Assembly (NCBI GenBank): GCA_002633005.1
Contig: NMRA01000709.1
Location: forward strand, 119,380 to 183,379
Direction of reading: 5' to 3'
Source of the DNA: Phoronis australis
Lineage: Eukaryota > Phoronida > Phoronidae
Length of the DNA: 64,000 bases
Positions within the stretch are counted from its first letter, which is position 1, and each line of letters begins with the position of its first letter. The notes under the pieces were generated by a model, which was not told where the DNA came from, made no database searches, and saw nothing but the letters and a program-made list of their open reading frames with translations. Shown one piece after another: positions 60,601 to 64,000 of this stretch. The position numbers and the translations under genes were made by a program.

Positions 60601-61942
60601 AAGAACTTATTAGACACTGCCAAGCTTTTGCTTCACACAAGCATGTAACTTTCAAATTTTATAGCCTTTGCATTTTTTATTGCTGAAAAAGTAGCTCCAT
60701 TGTTTTGATGCACGCATGTGTACATTATGGTTATTCACGAAACATGATAGAAGTTCGCATGAAGGAGGGGACATCACCCACCAGTTTATGGGGTGCTCCA
60801 ATGAAATAGGCTGCTCCTTGTAGGAAGTATTATGATTCCGTTCTTGGCGTCTGCCTCTTTATCTACAAAACCGTTTGAAGGATCACTGTGTAATCTTATG
60901 GATATATTCCTTGTGAAGGCGGGCATGAATGATGCTGATTTTTCTGCCTACTTCTATGCCTCCTAGTGGCAATATTTTGTCCATGTGCCTTGAAATATCT
61001 ACCTTAATTCAAAGTTGTGAAATATCTTAAAATTTGGGGTGTTCCTGTAGATGTGCCCCCATCAATGGCAATTTTACATGTTTGCATTTGCCTCATTCTT
61101 TTAATACGTTTTCCGCCTGTGCATCTTCATGAAATCTGAAATATATGGTCTGTTTTGGAGAAGACAGCTTGCACCTGTCTGCCTATTGTTGAACAGCTCC
61201 GGAGTCTTGAGTGCCTGTGGCGATTTAGGGTTTTGCAAGTTTGAAGGATGATTGGTGAATGGGTTTCTATTGAAGGAAATTTGGTTGGTGGTGAATTTCG
61301 ACAAATGCAGGTACTGCTGTGCCCCCTAGTGGCAGTTTTGCACCTGCTTGAAATGTACCAATTTGTTGACTTGTCTTCAATTTGGTGGCGGCTCACAGTG
61401 GGAATATTCACACTTTCTGGTACATGAGTCATGTACCAGAAAGTGTGAATGTTACCTGTAAGATTGGAATATAAAGTTGCTGTCAAAAATCCAGATTGTG
61501 TACTTTTTTTGGTAACTGTGGGATAGTATTGGCAGGTGTATGATTTTTTGACCAACACAAAATGTTGTCAGTTGTTGATTTTTCTGTAAAACGTATTCAT
61601 GGAACTCGTTGTTGTGTGTCATACGTTAGTCCTGAGAATCTACACTAACCTTTCTTCAGTATAGACGAAGCTTTCTCCATACCACATTGCATTTGATTGG
61701 TTTGTCCTTAGGTACTCGTTGCATTTGATTGGTTTTTCCTTAGGTACTCGTCTGGGCGAGATGACTACTCCCATCGCCCCCCTCCACCAGCTCCTACCGT
61801 CCGTGATGAGCCCAAAGCTGAGGTAGTCGATGTCAACACTCTGTTGTGCAAACCTGGCCGCGACAAACGACCTCGCAACTTTGTCATCATTCTGAGGGGC
61901 CCGCCAGGGGCTGGCAAGAGCTATGTAGCAAAACTAATCAAG
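16833..61942 (+). CDS. YLPM1: YLPM1/ZAP3-like nuclear protein, six visible exons, partial at both ends
   Basis: Six exons join in one frame: 16833-17071, 30312-30388, 44478-44504, 48116-48298, 60303-60534 and 61744-61942. Every intron starts GT and ends AG, and codons split across junctions resolve cleanly. The product is Pro/Arg/Tyr-rich (DPY..R motifs), then has VPTPPPLEPIKPEVIDYG, an extended DR/ER repeat region, and finally a P-loop (GPPGAGKS) followed by YVAKLIK. This order matches YLPM1, a nuclear protein known to bind protein phosphatase 1 and linked to telomerase regulation, whose C-terminus is a kinase-like P-loop domain. The N-terminal YLP-motif part and the rest of the P-loop domain are outside the window. 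Five internal introns total about 44 kb, most of it transposons. Gene identity is an inference from the P-loop exon and domain order; exon borders are read from the sequence. Confidence 0.83.
17190..18813. mobile_element. Element H, TTAA-flanked TIR element
   Basis: TTAA flanks both ends (17186-17189, 18814-18817). The tips AGGAGAATGCCACC and GGTGGCATACTCCT are inverted. TTAA targeting is typical of piggyBac and Kolobok transposons. No transposase is visible across 1.6 kb, so it is non-autonomous. A direct repeat of CCGAGCCACTGGCCAGGAT occurs at 18255 and 18310. Confidence 0.7.
18818..19134. other. Intron 1 spacer, nothing recognised
   Basis: A hydrophobic short frame (18742-19026) partly overlaps element H and shows no family resemblance; I see no gene. 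Confidence 0.4.
19135..20370 (+). pseudogene. L1-Tx1-type LINE fragment: endonuclease domain
   Basis: The decayed frame encodes an APE-type endonuclease. It contains YDIVYLQETYS (near 19225), EWGGPIFSGHG, GDFNCTQTDID (near 19555) and SDHSAITLHF (19816), then RSKAQWAEQGENGKYF, the linker before reverse transcriptase. Order and motifs fit the Tx1 branch of L1 LINEs. At least two stops replace Trp or Arg codons near 19711 and 19768, and a 1-nt frameshift sits near 20148. It is the first part of one LINE that continues at 20504, 21138 and 28515. Confidence 0.8.
20371..20498 (+). mobile_element. LINE 3'-tail insertion (L2/CR1-like)
   Basis: About 130 bp ending in a (TAAA)n-type tract with GGCCCTCTTGG and GAAGAGGCCACC. 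GATAT flanks both sides (20366-20370, 20499-20503). Removing it joins the Tx1 frame as YSDIIEECNGERAYPID. The short size and tail suggest a 5'-truncated LINE or a SINE. Confidence 0.6.
20504..20619 (+). pseudogene. L1-Tx1 LINE fragment between insertions
   Basis: The frame continues IEECNGERAYPIDLFNLP, has one stop, then NLTEDEL immediately before the F insertion. Confidence 0.65.
20626..21131. mobile_element. F-family element, short copy in LINE
   Basis: The tips CAAGGCTTGGAATT and ATTCCAAGCCCTG are inverted. A perfect 6-bp duplication AATTAT flanks it (20620-20625 and 21132-21137). Deleting the insert and one duplicate restores the LINE reading NLTEDELYEFLSQTKPSKTP. The 506-bp element is non-autonomous. 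Confidence 0.8.
21138..21355 (+). pseudogene. L1-Tx1 LINE fragment: start of reverse transcriptase
   Basis: It reads YEFLSQTKPSKTPGNDGISY followed by EFYKIFW, the N-terminal RT motif, then ITLIPKS. It stops at ...SLDN where element G begins; the next residues WRPISLLN occur at 28518. Confidence 0.8.
23558..24573 (-). mobile_element. Element A, copy 2, inside the J pseudogene
   Basis: The reverse complement of 6157-8228, with tip CAGGGCTCGACA at its + strand left end and the other end truncated. It interrupts the pseudogene between KTFDDYAKED and TPQNWRSFLRDD. A 138-base run of N (24010-24147) lies inside it. Confidence 0.75.
24010..24147. other. Assembly gap (138 N)
   Basis: A run of N within an A-family repeat. 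By comparison with copy 1 the missing sequence is repeat, not gene. Confidence 0.98.
28026..28394 (-). CDS. Unidentified 122-codon frame in the right arm of G
   Basis: An open frame rich in Ser, Asn and Leu (MCLADIIPLSEIKNLVTT start) that ends at TAA in ...RLTLT; the last codons overlap a GTAAGC donor-like site. It lies in the unique right arm of element G. It may be a first exon of an element gene or chance. I recognise no family. Confidence 0.2.
   Translation of the reverse strand: MCLADIIPLSEIKNLVTTCFPRIKNCVKHGSHTSVELVAKADLVNSLRLHSIKYAALILRAARKHILETVNNISLERNSNKYSTADGSEKKLFLLNQNQANMGNFEDNTSAQSPVLRRLTLT
28515..29450 (+). pseudogene. L1-Tx1 LINE fragment: RT core and C-terminus
   Basis: It resumes with WRPISLLNCDVKLITKVIA, then lacks roughly 100 residues of RT. 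It continues IANHEIKIARYADDTVLFFE; YADD (28659-28670) is the RT catalytic motif. Next come LSGLHLNFEKF, SLGIFFDG and the GGLKYPNMELI region of the Tx1 C-terminus. Several stops and frameshifts show it is dead. Confidence 0.8.
29451..30311. other. End of intron 1; D-like fragment
   Basis: Contains CCTCTAGTGGCC (near 29667) and CACCACCTGGTGGAC, diverged pieces of the D-family module. No gene seen. Confidence 0.4.
30312..30388 (+). CDS. YLPM1: YLPM1-like exon, RDPYRDPYR segment
   Basis: The 77-nt exon lies between ...TTTTCCAG and GTAAGA. Its first base completes the Arg codon left open by the previous exon. The reading is FPTPLELDPFRDSWDRRDP followed by YRDPYR, leaving one G for the next codon. 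The phase agreement on both sides, across introns of 13 and 14 kb, is the main support. Confidence 0.8.
30389..33632. other. Intron 2, first part; nothing recognised
   Basis: AT-rich sequence with no long frame. A tract at 31860-31970 repeats CCTCCTGAAGGCGTGAT / ACGCCTCCAGACGG-like motifs. I see no exon matching the YLPM1 phase. Confidence 0.4.
33633..33690. repeat. (TA)n microsatellite
   Basis: About 58 bp of uninterrupted TA dinucleotides. Confidence 0.97.
33964..34244. mobile_element. Small MITE-like element O
   Basis: The ends CAGTGGCGAATCTAGG and GCCTATGCGTGGCACTG are inverted imperfectly. Inner G-run and C-run blocks flank a short centre. Related left ends occur at 34355 and a related right end near 36790-36835. 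No clear target duplication was found. Confidence 0.5.
34245..34620. other. O-related segment, no gene
   Basis: CAGTGGCAGATCTAGGAT at 34355 matches the left end of element O. A poly-A-rich stretch lies at 34560-34590. Confidence 0.4.
34621..34686 (-). tRNA. tRNA-derived segment (SINE or tRNA pseudogene)
   Basis: On the - strand an A-box-like TGGTGTAATGGTAACG is followed at the right spacing by a B-box-like GAGTTCAAGTC. The intervening sequence can pass for an anticodon arm. A clean acceptor stem is not visible, so a functional tRNA is unlikely. It directly precedes D copy 1. Confidence 0.45.
34703..36228 (+). mobile_element. Element D, copy 1
   Basis: Starts ATGCGCCCACATATTTATAT and ends with TGTGGGCGCATTT...GCGTTGCTCTTGTTT. 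GCGCCCACA is inverted near both ends. The body is a set of diverged ~450-bp modules, each containing CCCCCTAGTGGCAATTTTAG or CCTCCTAGTGGCAG and TTCATGAAATTTGG. It starts with a (CCGT)n tract. No coding. Confidence 0.7.
36229..37934. other. Intron 2 spacer; G-run with one N
   Basis: An O-like right end with a long G run and one undetermined base (36819). No gene seen. Confidence 0.4.
38627..39913 (+). mobile_element. Element D, copy 2, inside element E
   Basis: The same start (ATGCGCCCACATATTTATAT), modules and 3' end (GCTCTGCGTTGCTCTTGTTT) as copy 1, but about 240 bp shorter by loss of part of the modules. Confidence 0.7.
39914..44150. other. Interior of element E; no gene seen
   Basis: Repetitive tracts such as GACCAAAAATT(C/T)AC (41800-42060), and no frame with recognisable content. 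Confidence 0.4.
44478..44504 (+). CDS. YLPM1: YLPM1-like 27-nt microexon
   Basis: A 27-nt exon follows a pyrimidine-rich acceptor (ACTTTTTTTCAG) and precedes GTAAGT. With the carried-over G it reads DPYMRPPPI and leaves one G. It continues the DPY repeat of the previous exon. Its length is exactly nine codons, so skipping it keeps the frame. Its shortness makes it less certain than the others, but donor, acceptor, phase and composition all fit. Confidence 0.7.
44505..45595. other. Intron 3, first part
   Basis: Contains a D-like CCCATAGTGGCAACTAGG near 44590; no coding found. Confidence 0.4.
45596..45775. repeat. Short tandem repeat, ~73-bp unit
   Basis: GGTATTCACTGTGTGGTTGG recurs at about 45600, 45672 and 45747 with drift, each followed by GACAACAA(C/T)TGTCA. 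Confidence 0.6.
45779..48100 (+). mobile_element. Element A, copy 3, abutting a YLPM1 exon
   Basis: Left tip CAGGGCTCGACA. The body follows copy 1 (CAGCTCGCATTC, CCTGCAGCGTTAAATACTCA, GGGCGCTAGC.TGAACTGTGG). The right end decays at TTCGTTATGTCAAG, where copy 1 has TCGTTATGTCGAGCCCTG. The YLPM1 acceptor follows within about 20 bp. Confidence 0.75.
48116..48298 (+). CDS. YLPM1: YLPM1-like exon, VPTPPPLEP segment
   Basis: The 183-nt exon starts after TTGGTTGCAG and ends before GTATGA. With the carried G it reads ESLRRVPTPPPLEPIKPEVI, then DYGHGQPIENAMTVDEYF and RDPLRRDRSRSPIRRDSPF, leaving one G. The SRSPIRRDS stretch is RS-like. A copy of transposable element A ends about 15-20 bp upstream of the acceptor, so the branch site probably lies in or at the edge of transposon sequence. 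Confidence 0.82.
48299..49400. repeat. Intron 4 start: ~290-bp tandem duplication and hairpin
   Basis: The block around 48510-48600 (TTCTTGCCTGTGACATTGAG) recurs at 48770-48860 (TTCTTAGCTGTGACGTTGAG). It is followed by a long inverted repeat listed separately. Short frames in all directions are by-products. Confidence 0.6.
48936..49153. repeat. Inverted repeat, 83-bp arms, ~52-nt loop
   Basis: The arm 48936-49018 is the reverse complement of 49071-49153 at about 90% identity, sharing CAGAATTTGTTAAATGCACG and CATTGTTCACAGTCTTTATT. In RNA it would form a long hairpin. Confidence 0.85.
49403..51248. repeat. 29-bp minisatellite split by an F element
   Basis: The unit AATATGCATCATATAGCTCA + CCCTCTCTC repeats about ten times at 49403-49698 and three times at 51155-51248. 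The F insertion sits between. Confidence 0.85.
49699..51154 (+). mobile_element. F-family element, longest copy, inside minisatellite
   Basis: The tips CAGGGCTTGGAATG and ATTCCAAGCCTTG are inverted. CAATAT flanks both sides (49693-49698, 51155-51160), matching the 6-bp duplication of the 20626 copy. The left part is the reverse complement of 1-893. No transposase frame. Confidence 0.75.
51249..52686. other. Intron 4 spacer
   Basis: Direct repeats of ATGGGTGTTGA / CAGGTGGGT motifs (52200-52340). No gene seen. Confidence 0.4.
52687..54109 (+). mobile_element. B-family element, complete uninterrupted copy
   Basis: Ends ACCGTATTCGCCGTAATAAC and its inverted partner CGTCGTAATAACCGCCC-type sequence at the right, finishing GAATACGGCA. 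Length 1.42 kb. It is the reference for reading the two broken copies. Short frames only. Confidence 0.75.
54110..55189. other. Intron 4 spacer, nothing recognised
   Basis: AT-rich; no repeat shared with the rest of the window was identified. Confidence 0.4.
55190..55380 (+). mobile_element. Element A, 3'-end fragment
   Basis: CGGCTCGCATAGGTTGGAAT, CATTTCCAAATTTCAGGTCG and GCAGTTCATTATGCCGAGC match the right end of element A in the same order. Confidence 0.6.
55381..59174. other. Intron 4 spacer; iterated GGGCGTTAA-type motif
   Basis: At 56270-56455 the motif TTAACCGCCCA / TAAGCGCCCA is iterated and ends GGGCGTTAACCCGAACGTTT, as at 10125-10150. No gene seen elsewhere. Confidence 0.4.
59175..59550 (-). 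pseudogene. Penelope-type GIY-YIG endonuclease fragment
   Basis: The - strand reads RCQTCTHIS, then GIVYLIRCGICPHARYFGET, NSLRTRMNGQRQTI and VPIGEHFNLPGHTTSDLNV. This is a GIY-YIG nuclease with its Cys lead-in, as at the C-terminus of Penelope-like retroelements; the canonical GIY-YIG is degenerate (IVYLI ... RYFGET). Two stops lie upstream of IVYLI. It breaks off after GLPDIYA, which is where the + strand fragment at 59726 starts. Confidence 0.7.
59722..59863 (+). pseudogene. Penelope-type GIY-YIG fragment, inverted C-terminal piece
   Basis: The + strand reads GMPDIYAHRKCEVECIAKFN, THARGLNIDIGV, ending VNRFQ and a stop. ARGLNIDIG is the usual end of this nuclease family. It overlaps the - strand piece only at PDIYA. 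Confidence 0.65.
60303..60534 (+). CDS. YLPM1: YLPM1-like exon, DR/ER repeat region
   Basis: The 232-nt exon has acceptor ATTTCACAAG and donor GTTAGT. It encodes a nearly uninterrupted DRDR/ERDR low-complexity run (DLGRFDRDRLDRDRFERD ... GVGRGREPEKD), two bases short of the final Arg codon. Such charged dipeptide repeats are typical of RNA-processing proteins and occur before the P-loop domain in YLPM1 proteins. The other frames and the opposite strand also stay open because the coding is repetitive; those are shadows. Confidence 0.82.
60535..61743. other. Intron 5 with D-like modules
   Basis: CCTCCTAGTGGCAATATTTT (60959) and GCCCCCTAGTGGCAGTTTTG (61321) are D-family modules. A palindrome at 61406 and the duplicated acceptor are listed separately. 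No extra exon seen. Confidence 0.5.
61406..61450. repeat. Perfect 45-bp palindrome
   Basis: Two 22-bp arms (ATTCACACTTTCTGGTACAT + GA and its exact complement) around a single G. Confidence 0.97.
61680..61754 (+). repeat. 32-bp tandem duplication of a splice acceptor
   Basis: The segment TTGCATTTGATTGGTTT.TCC followed by TTAGGTACTCG occurs twice in a row, differing at one base. The two AG acceptors end at 61711 and 61743. The second gives the open YLPM1 frame. The first would shift the frame (32 is not a multiple of three) and reach a stop within about 100 nt. Confidence 0.85.
61744..61942 (+). CDS. YLPM1: YLPM1-like exon with P-loop
   Basis: The 199-nt exon follows TTTTTCCTTAG and ends before GTTTGT in phase 0. 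Its first base completes Arg. It reads YSSGRDDYSHRPPPPAPTV, an acidic linker, DVNTLLCKPGRDKRPRNF, then VIILRGPPGAGKSYVAKLIK. GPPGAGKS is a Walker A nucleotide-binding loop; the preceding VIIL is the usual hydrophobic strand. This block, with the LCKPGR lead-in, is the strongest link to YLPM1. The Walker B part should lie in the next exon, beyond the window. A 32-bp duplication of the acceptor lies directly upstream. Confidence 0.88.
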
Positions 61943-61994
61943 GTTTGTCACCTAAGAGGGAACATTCTGCTGAGTAATCCACAAATTGAATGTT

Positions 61995-62026
61995 TTAAAG
62001 GAGCATGCCACCCAAAAAATAACCTA
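61995..62026 (+). mobile_element. Tip of H-family TTAA element, cut by LTR insertion
   Basis: TTAA followed by AGGAGCATGCCACCC and AACCTA matches the right terminus of element H (17190-18813, reverse complement). The match stops exactly where the LTR begins. The rest presumably resumes after the 3' LTR outside the window. Confidence 0.65.
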
Positions 62027-62143
62027 TGTCAGAATATAGTCTGACAGTATTTTTAGTTTGTTTTGTTTTGTTATTCTGTTTGATTGGCATGACCCCTGAG
62101 TTAAGTACAATGATGATGTAATTTGTTTACTACAGAATAGTAT

Positions 62144-62158
62144 GGAACTTTCTAGAAG
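62144..62158 (+). promoter_or_regulatory. Heat-shock element 1 in LTR U3
   Basis: The sequence gGAActTTCtaGAAg is a perfect three-unit nGAAnnTTCnnGAAn site, the binding consensus of heat-shock factor trimers. Confidence 0.7.
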
Positions 62159-62207
62159 ACTGAGGTCAGAACAGTGATGATGTAATTTGTTTACTACAGT
62201 ATAGTGT

Positions 62208-62222
62208 GGAACTTTCTAGAAG
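62208..62222 (+). promoter_or_regulatory. Heat-shock element 2 in LTR U3
   Basis: An identical gGAActTTCtaGAAg lies 64 bp after the first, created by tandem duplication of the surrounding 64 bp. Confidence 0.7.
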
Positions 62223-62252
62223 ACTGTAGCATGACAGTGATTGATGAAGTCT

Positions 62253-62267
62253 GGAATATTCTAGAGA
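62253..62267 (+). promoter_or_regulatory. Heat-shock element 3 in LTR U3 (imperfect)
   Basis: gGAAtaTTCtaGAga keeps two perfect units and a partial third unit (GAg instead of GAA). Confidence 0.5.
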
Positions 62268-62297
62268 CTAGTACATGTTTGTAGAAAGATTGGGTAG

Positions 62298-62312
62298 GTT
62301 CCAGAAAGTTCT
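62298..62312 (+). promoter_or_regulatory. Heat-shock element 4 in LTR U3
   Basis: tTTCcaGAAagTTCt is a perfect three-unit site in the opposite phase (TTC-GAA-TTC). Confidence 0.65.
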
Positions 62313-62337
62313 GGTATGTGCTTGAATTGATGAAAAG

Positions 62338-62345
62338 TTCCAGAA
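62338..62345 (+). promoter_or_regulatory. Heat-shock element 5, two units, next to TATA
   Basis: TTCcaGAA lies 13 bp upstream of the TATA box, a position typical of proximal sites in heat-shock gene promoters. Confidence 0.5.
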
Positions 62346-62358
62346 CAATGCATTAGGC

Positions 62359-62395
62359 TATAAATACACAAGCACGGGTTTGTGTTAGTCAGATT
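62359..62395 (+). promoter_or_regulatory. LTR core promoter: TATA box and initiator
   Basis: TATAAATA at 62359-62366 is followed by TCAGATT at 62389-62395, whose A at 62391 is 32 bp downstream. This is the normal TATA-to-start distance, and TCAGATT fits the initiator consensus YYANWYY. Confidence 0.65.
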
Positions 62396-62703
62396 AGATC
62401 GAGTTGAGTTAAAGATCAAGTGAGTTGAGTTCAAGAGAAGATCAAGTCGGGAGATCAAGTAAGTTCAAGAAAGTTTATCAGGAGAACTACAGTTGAGTTG
62501 CAGTGAACAGAATCAGCAGTTACAGCGATAGTCAATAGAGAGCCAGCTATAGAGACAGCAGGTTATTGAATTGAGTGTAACAGTTGCTGGAAGTATCTCA
62601 GAAGTTCAATACAAGTCAAGGCTTCGCAGCACTGGCTGGAGCATAAACAGACATTACGTCGGACGTTTTGTTTGAGTAGGCTTGTGAACGTACGGTCGGG
62701 ATT

Positions 62704-62709
62704 AATAAA
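62704..62709 (+). terminator. LTR polyadenylation signal
   Basis: AATAAA lies about 315 bp after the predicted start, in the place expected for the R/U5 signal. Confidence 0.55.
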
Positions 62710-62812
62710 GGATTAACTCGAACCAGACTTCAGTCAATCTTCACACCGAAAGCTATTAGCACCGGTCTGTAACAACCTGCGCCCACCCACACACGGGGAA
62801 AAACGTGACAAT

Positions 62813-62830
62813 TGGCGAGCACGCCAGGAG
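62813..62830 (+). other. Predicted primer-binding site
   Basis: TGGCGAGCACGCCA begins two bases after the LTR's terminal CA, where a tRNA 3' end would pair (TGG complements CCA). The 14-mer has self-complementary ends (TGGCG/CGCCA), so it could also fold. I cannot name the tRNA. Confidence 0.5.
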
Positions 62831-62885
62831 CTTACTGACGGTAACAAGGTGTGATAAAGTGGACTGTTGGAATTAGCGACTCACT

Positions 62886-64000
62886 ATGGAGACAAGATCT
62901 CAACTAAGAGAGTTGATGGCCCTCGGACAAGAAATGGGTCTGCAGGGAGACAATCTCAGACAGTTTGTTGAAAAACAACAAGCTGAAGCTCGTGAAACTG
63001 AGGAGAGAAAGCAAGCTCGTGAGACTGAAGAGAGAAGGCAAGCGCGAGAGGCTGAGGCTGAGGAGAGGAGGCAAGCCCGCGAAACCGAACAGCAGATGGA
63101 GAGAGAAAGAATGGAACACGAGAGGGCGCTGGCAGCACTGAAAGCTGAACAGGTTGCAGCAGAGGGTAGCCATGTTAGATCAACTGGTGGTGTAAAGCCA
63201 AAGCTACCTAAGTTTGACGAAAAGCAGGACGGTATGGACAACTTCCTGGAAAGGTTTGAAAGATACGCAGAGAGTCGGGGTTGGACACAGAGTGAATGGG
63301 CTATTAGTCTCAGTCCCCTGTTAACAGGTAAGGGCCTGCAGGTTTATACTAGCCTTCCTATGGCTGATGCACTAGACTATGCTACACTCAAAAGAGCCTT
63401 GTTAAAGCGCTATGAGCTGACCGAGGAGGGCTTTCGCAGACAGTTCCGGGAAGCGAGGGCTGAAAGGGGTAAGACGGCTTATCAGTTTGTTGCCCGCATA
63501 CAGCGCTACCTGGACAGGTGGATCGACATGTCCGACTGTGGCAAAGACTTTGCTGAGTTGAGGGACTTGTTAGTGTGTGAGCAGTACGTTAACACCTGTA
63601 CTAAAGACTTGGCCGTGTTCCTGAGAGAGCGAACACCCAAGACTGTTCCAGAGATGGTGGGCTTAGCAGAGAGGTATATTGAGGCCCATGGAGTGGATAT
63701 AACGAGCACTCAGTCAAAGAAATCCCAAGAACGACCAGTCAAGACAGACAACCAGAGAGTCGATCAGAAGAAAAATGACCTCGCAGAGGAAACTAAAAGG
63801 TGTTTCTTCTGTCACAAAGCTGGACACCTGGCTAGAGACTGTCGGAAGCGGACACAAGGGATGCAATACCAAAAGTCAGCAGCGGTCAACCACCGAGGTT
63901 CCCAGAGCAAAGAGGATTCGGTGAAGCGTGCTAATCCTGAACGCGCCTTCAAAGGAATGCTGCGTCTGAAGGAGGGGTATGTTGGCACGAAGAAGGTCTC
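62886..64000 (+). CDS. Retrotransposon Gag, open to window end
   Basis: An ATG 73 bp after the primer site opens a frame of at least 371 codons that runs off the window without a stop. Residues 30-95 are a charged, repetitive coiled coil (RETEERKQARETEERRQARE). Residues 100-180 hold the capsid-like start (KPKLPKFDEKQDGMDNFLER). Residues about 183-268 (FRRQFREAR ... LRDLLVCEQYV ... VFLRERTPKTV ... YIEAHG) resemble the SCAN dimerisation domain, which is known to derive from the capsid C-terminus of Gmr1-like elements. Residues 306-319 are a CCHC zinc knuckle (CFFCHKAGHLARDC). Gag packages element RNA in the cytoplasm. No frameshift or stop is visible, so the element may be young. Confidence 0.85.
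   Translation, partial: METRSQLRELMALGQEMGLQGDNLRQFVEKQQAEARETEERKQARETEERRQAREAEAEERRQARETEQQMERERMEHERALAALKAEQVAAEGSHVRSTGGVKPKLPKFDEKQDGMDNFLERFERYAESRGWTQSEWAISLSPLLTGKGLQVYTSLPMADALDYATLKRALLKRYELTEEGFRRQFREARAERGKTAYQFVARIQRYLDRWIDMSDCGKDFAELRDLLVCEQYVNTCTKDLAVFLRERTPKTVPEMVGLAERYIEAHGVDITSTQSKKSQERPVKTDNQRVDQKKNDLAEETKRCFFCHKAGHLARDCRKRTQGMQYQKSAAVNHRGSQSKEDSVKRANPERAFKGMLRLKEGYVGTKKV

Larger units (their letters stand above)
62027..62810 (+). repeat. 5' long terminal repeat
   Basis: The borders are TGTCA at 62027 and TGACA at 62810, perfect 5-bp inverted ends. U3 contains a 64-bp tandem duplication and five heat-shock-like sites. TATAAATA is at 62359 and AATAAA at 62704. Transcript start is predicted near 62391. 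The left edge is supported by the abrupt end of the H-family tip at 62026; the right edge by the primer-binding-like TGG two bases later. Without the 3' LTR the borders remain predicted. Confidence 0.7.
62027..64000 (+). mobile_element. Ty3-type (Gmr1-like) LTR retrotransposon, 5' part
   Basis: A 5' LTR (62027-62810) is followed by a primer-binding-like site and an open gag frame running off the window. The LTR has TGTCA...TGACA termini, TATA box, initiator and AATAAA in the expected order. The element was inserted 28 bp inside the tip of an H-family TIR element (61999-62026), which fixes the LTR's left edge. The gag has a SCAN-like region and one CCHC knuckle, which places it with Gmr1-like Ty3 elements; SCAN domains of vertebrate zinc-finger proteins are known to derive from that group. 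Pol and the 3' LTR lie outside the window. Confidence 0.8.

Noticed and set aside
62900-63241. Ser/Cys-rich - strand frame of 113 codons
   Set aside because: It is antisense to the coiled-coil part of Gag and has no independent support.

Overview
This is a window of animal (metazoan) nuclear DNA. It has very long introns, spliced exons with GT/AG borders and a dense population of nested transposable elements. Nothing in it is prokaryotic. The only host gene I can support is an orthologue of YLPM1 (ZAP3, the YLP-motif nuclear protein) on the + strand. Six exons are visible (16833-17071, 30312-30388, 44478-44504, 48116-48298, 60303-60534, 61744-61942) and their splice phases agree at every junction. 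The last visible exon carries the P-loop of the C-terminal kinase-like domain. The first exons lie left of the window or were not recognised; the 3' exons lie beyond the right edge. The lack of vertebrate repeat families, the L1-Tx1 and Penelope-like LINE material and a Gmr1-like Ty3 element suggest a marine invertebrate, perhaps a deuterostome. I cannot name the species.

Layout. 1-16832 is upstream or 5' intronic repeat DNA: an F-family element (1-893), a fold-back element I (1446-4038) and a B-family TIR element (4050-16094). That B copy was hit by a hAT-like element with an exact 8-bp target duplication (4314-5306) and by a 9.5-kb fold-back element C (5776-15293). C consists largely of inverted arrays of a satellite containing near-palindromic GCGGAACGGTTCCGC motifs, and was itself hit by element A (6045-8228). 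Intron 1 (17072-30311) holds a TTAA-flanked element H and a decayed L1-Tx1 LINE. That LINE was split in turn by a LINE tail, an F element with a 6-bp duplication, and a 7-kb nest G > B > J > A. Element J (22105-27231) has roughly 120-bp terminal inverted repeats. It carries a broken copy of a large uncharacterised animal protein family on the - strand.

Intron 2 (30389-44477) holds a TA microsatellite, small MITE-like repeats, a tRNA-derived segment, two D elements built of CCTAGTGGC-containing modules, and a 6.4-kb element E with GC-rich subterminal repeats. Intron 3 (44505-48115) ends in a 2.3-kb A element lying within about 20 bp of the next exon. Intron 4 (48299-60302) holds a tandem duplication, an 83-bp-arm hairpin, a 29-bp minisatellite split by an F element, a complete B element and an inverted pair of Penelope-type GIY-YIG fragments. 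Intron 5 has a perfect 45-bp palindrome and a duplicated splice acceptor. Intron 6 contains an LTR retrotransposon (62027 to beyond the edge) with an open gag. Its LTR promoter has five heat-shock-element-like sites upstream of a TATA box and initiator.

Working together: YLPM1 is the only gene with host function. The retrotransposon gag is the only open transposon frame of family length, and every other coding trace is broken. The most notable items for follow-up are the heat-shock-type LTR promoter, the TIR-flanked unit carrying the uncharacterised protein family, and the multi-level insertion stack that allows relative dating.
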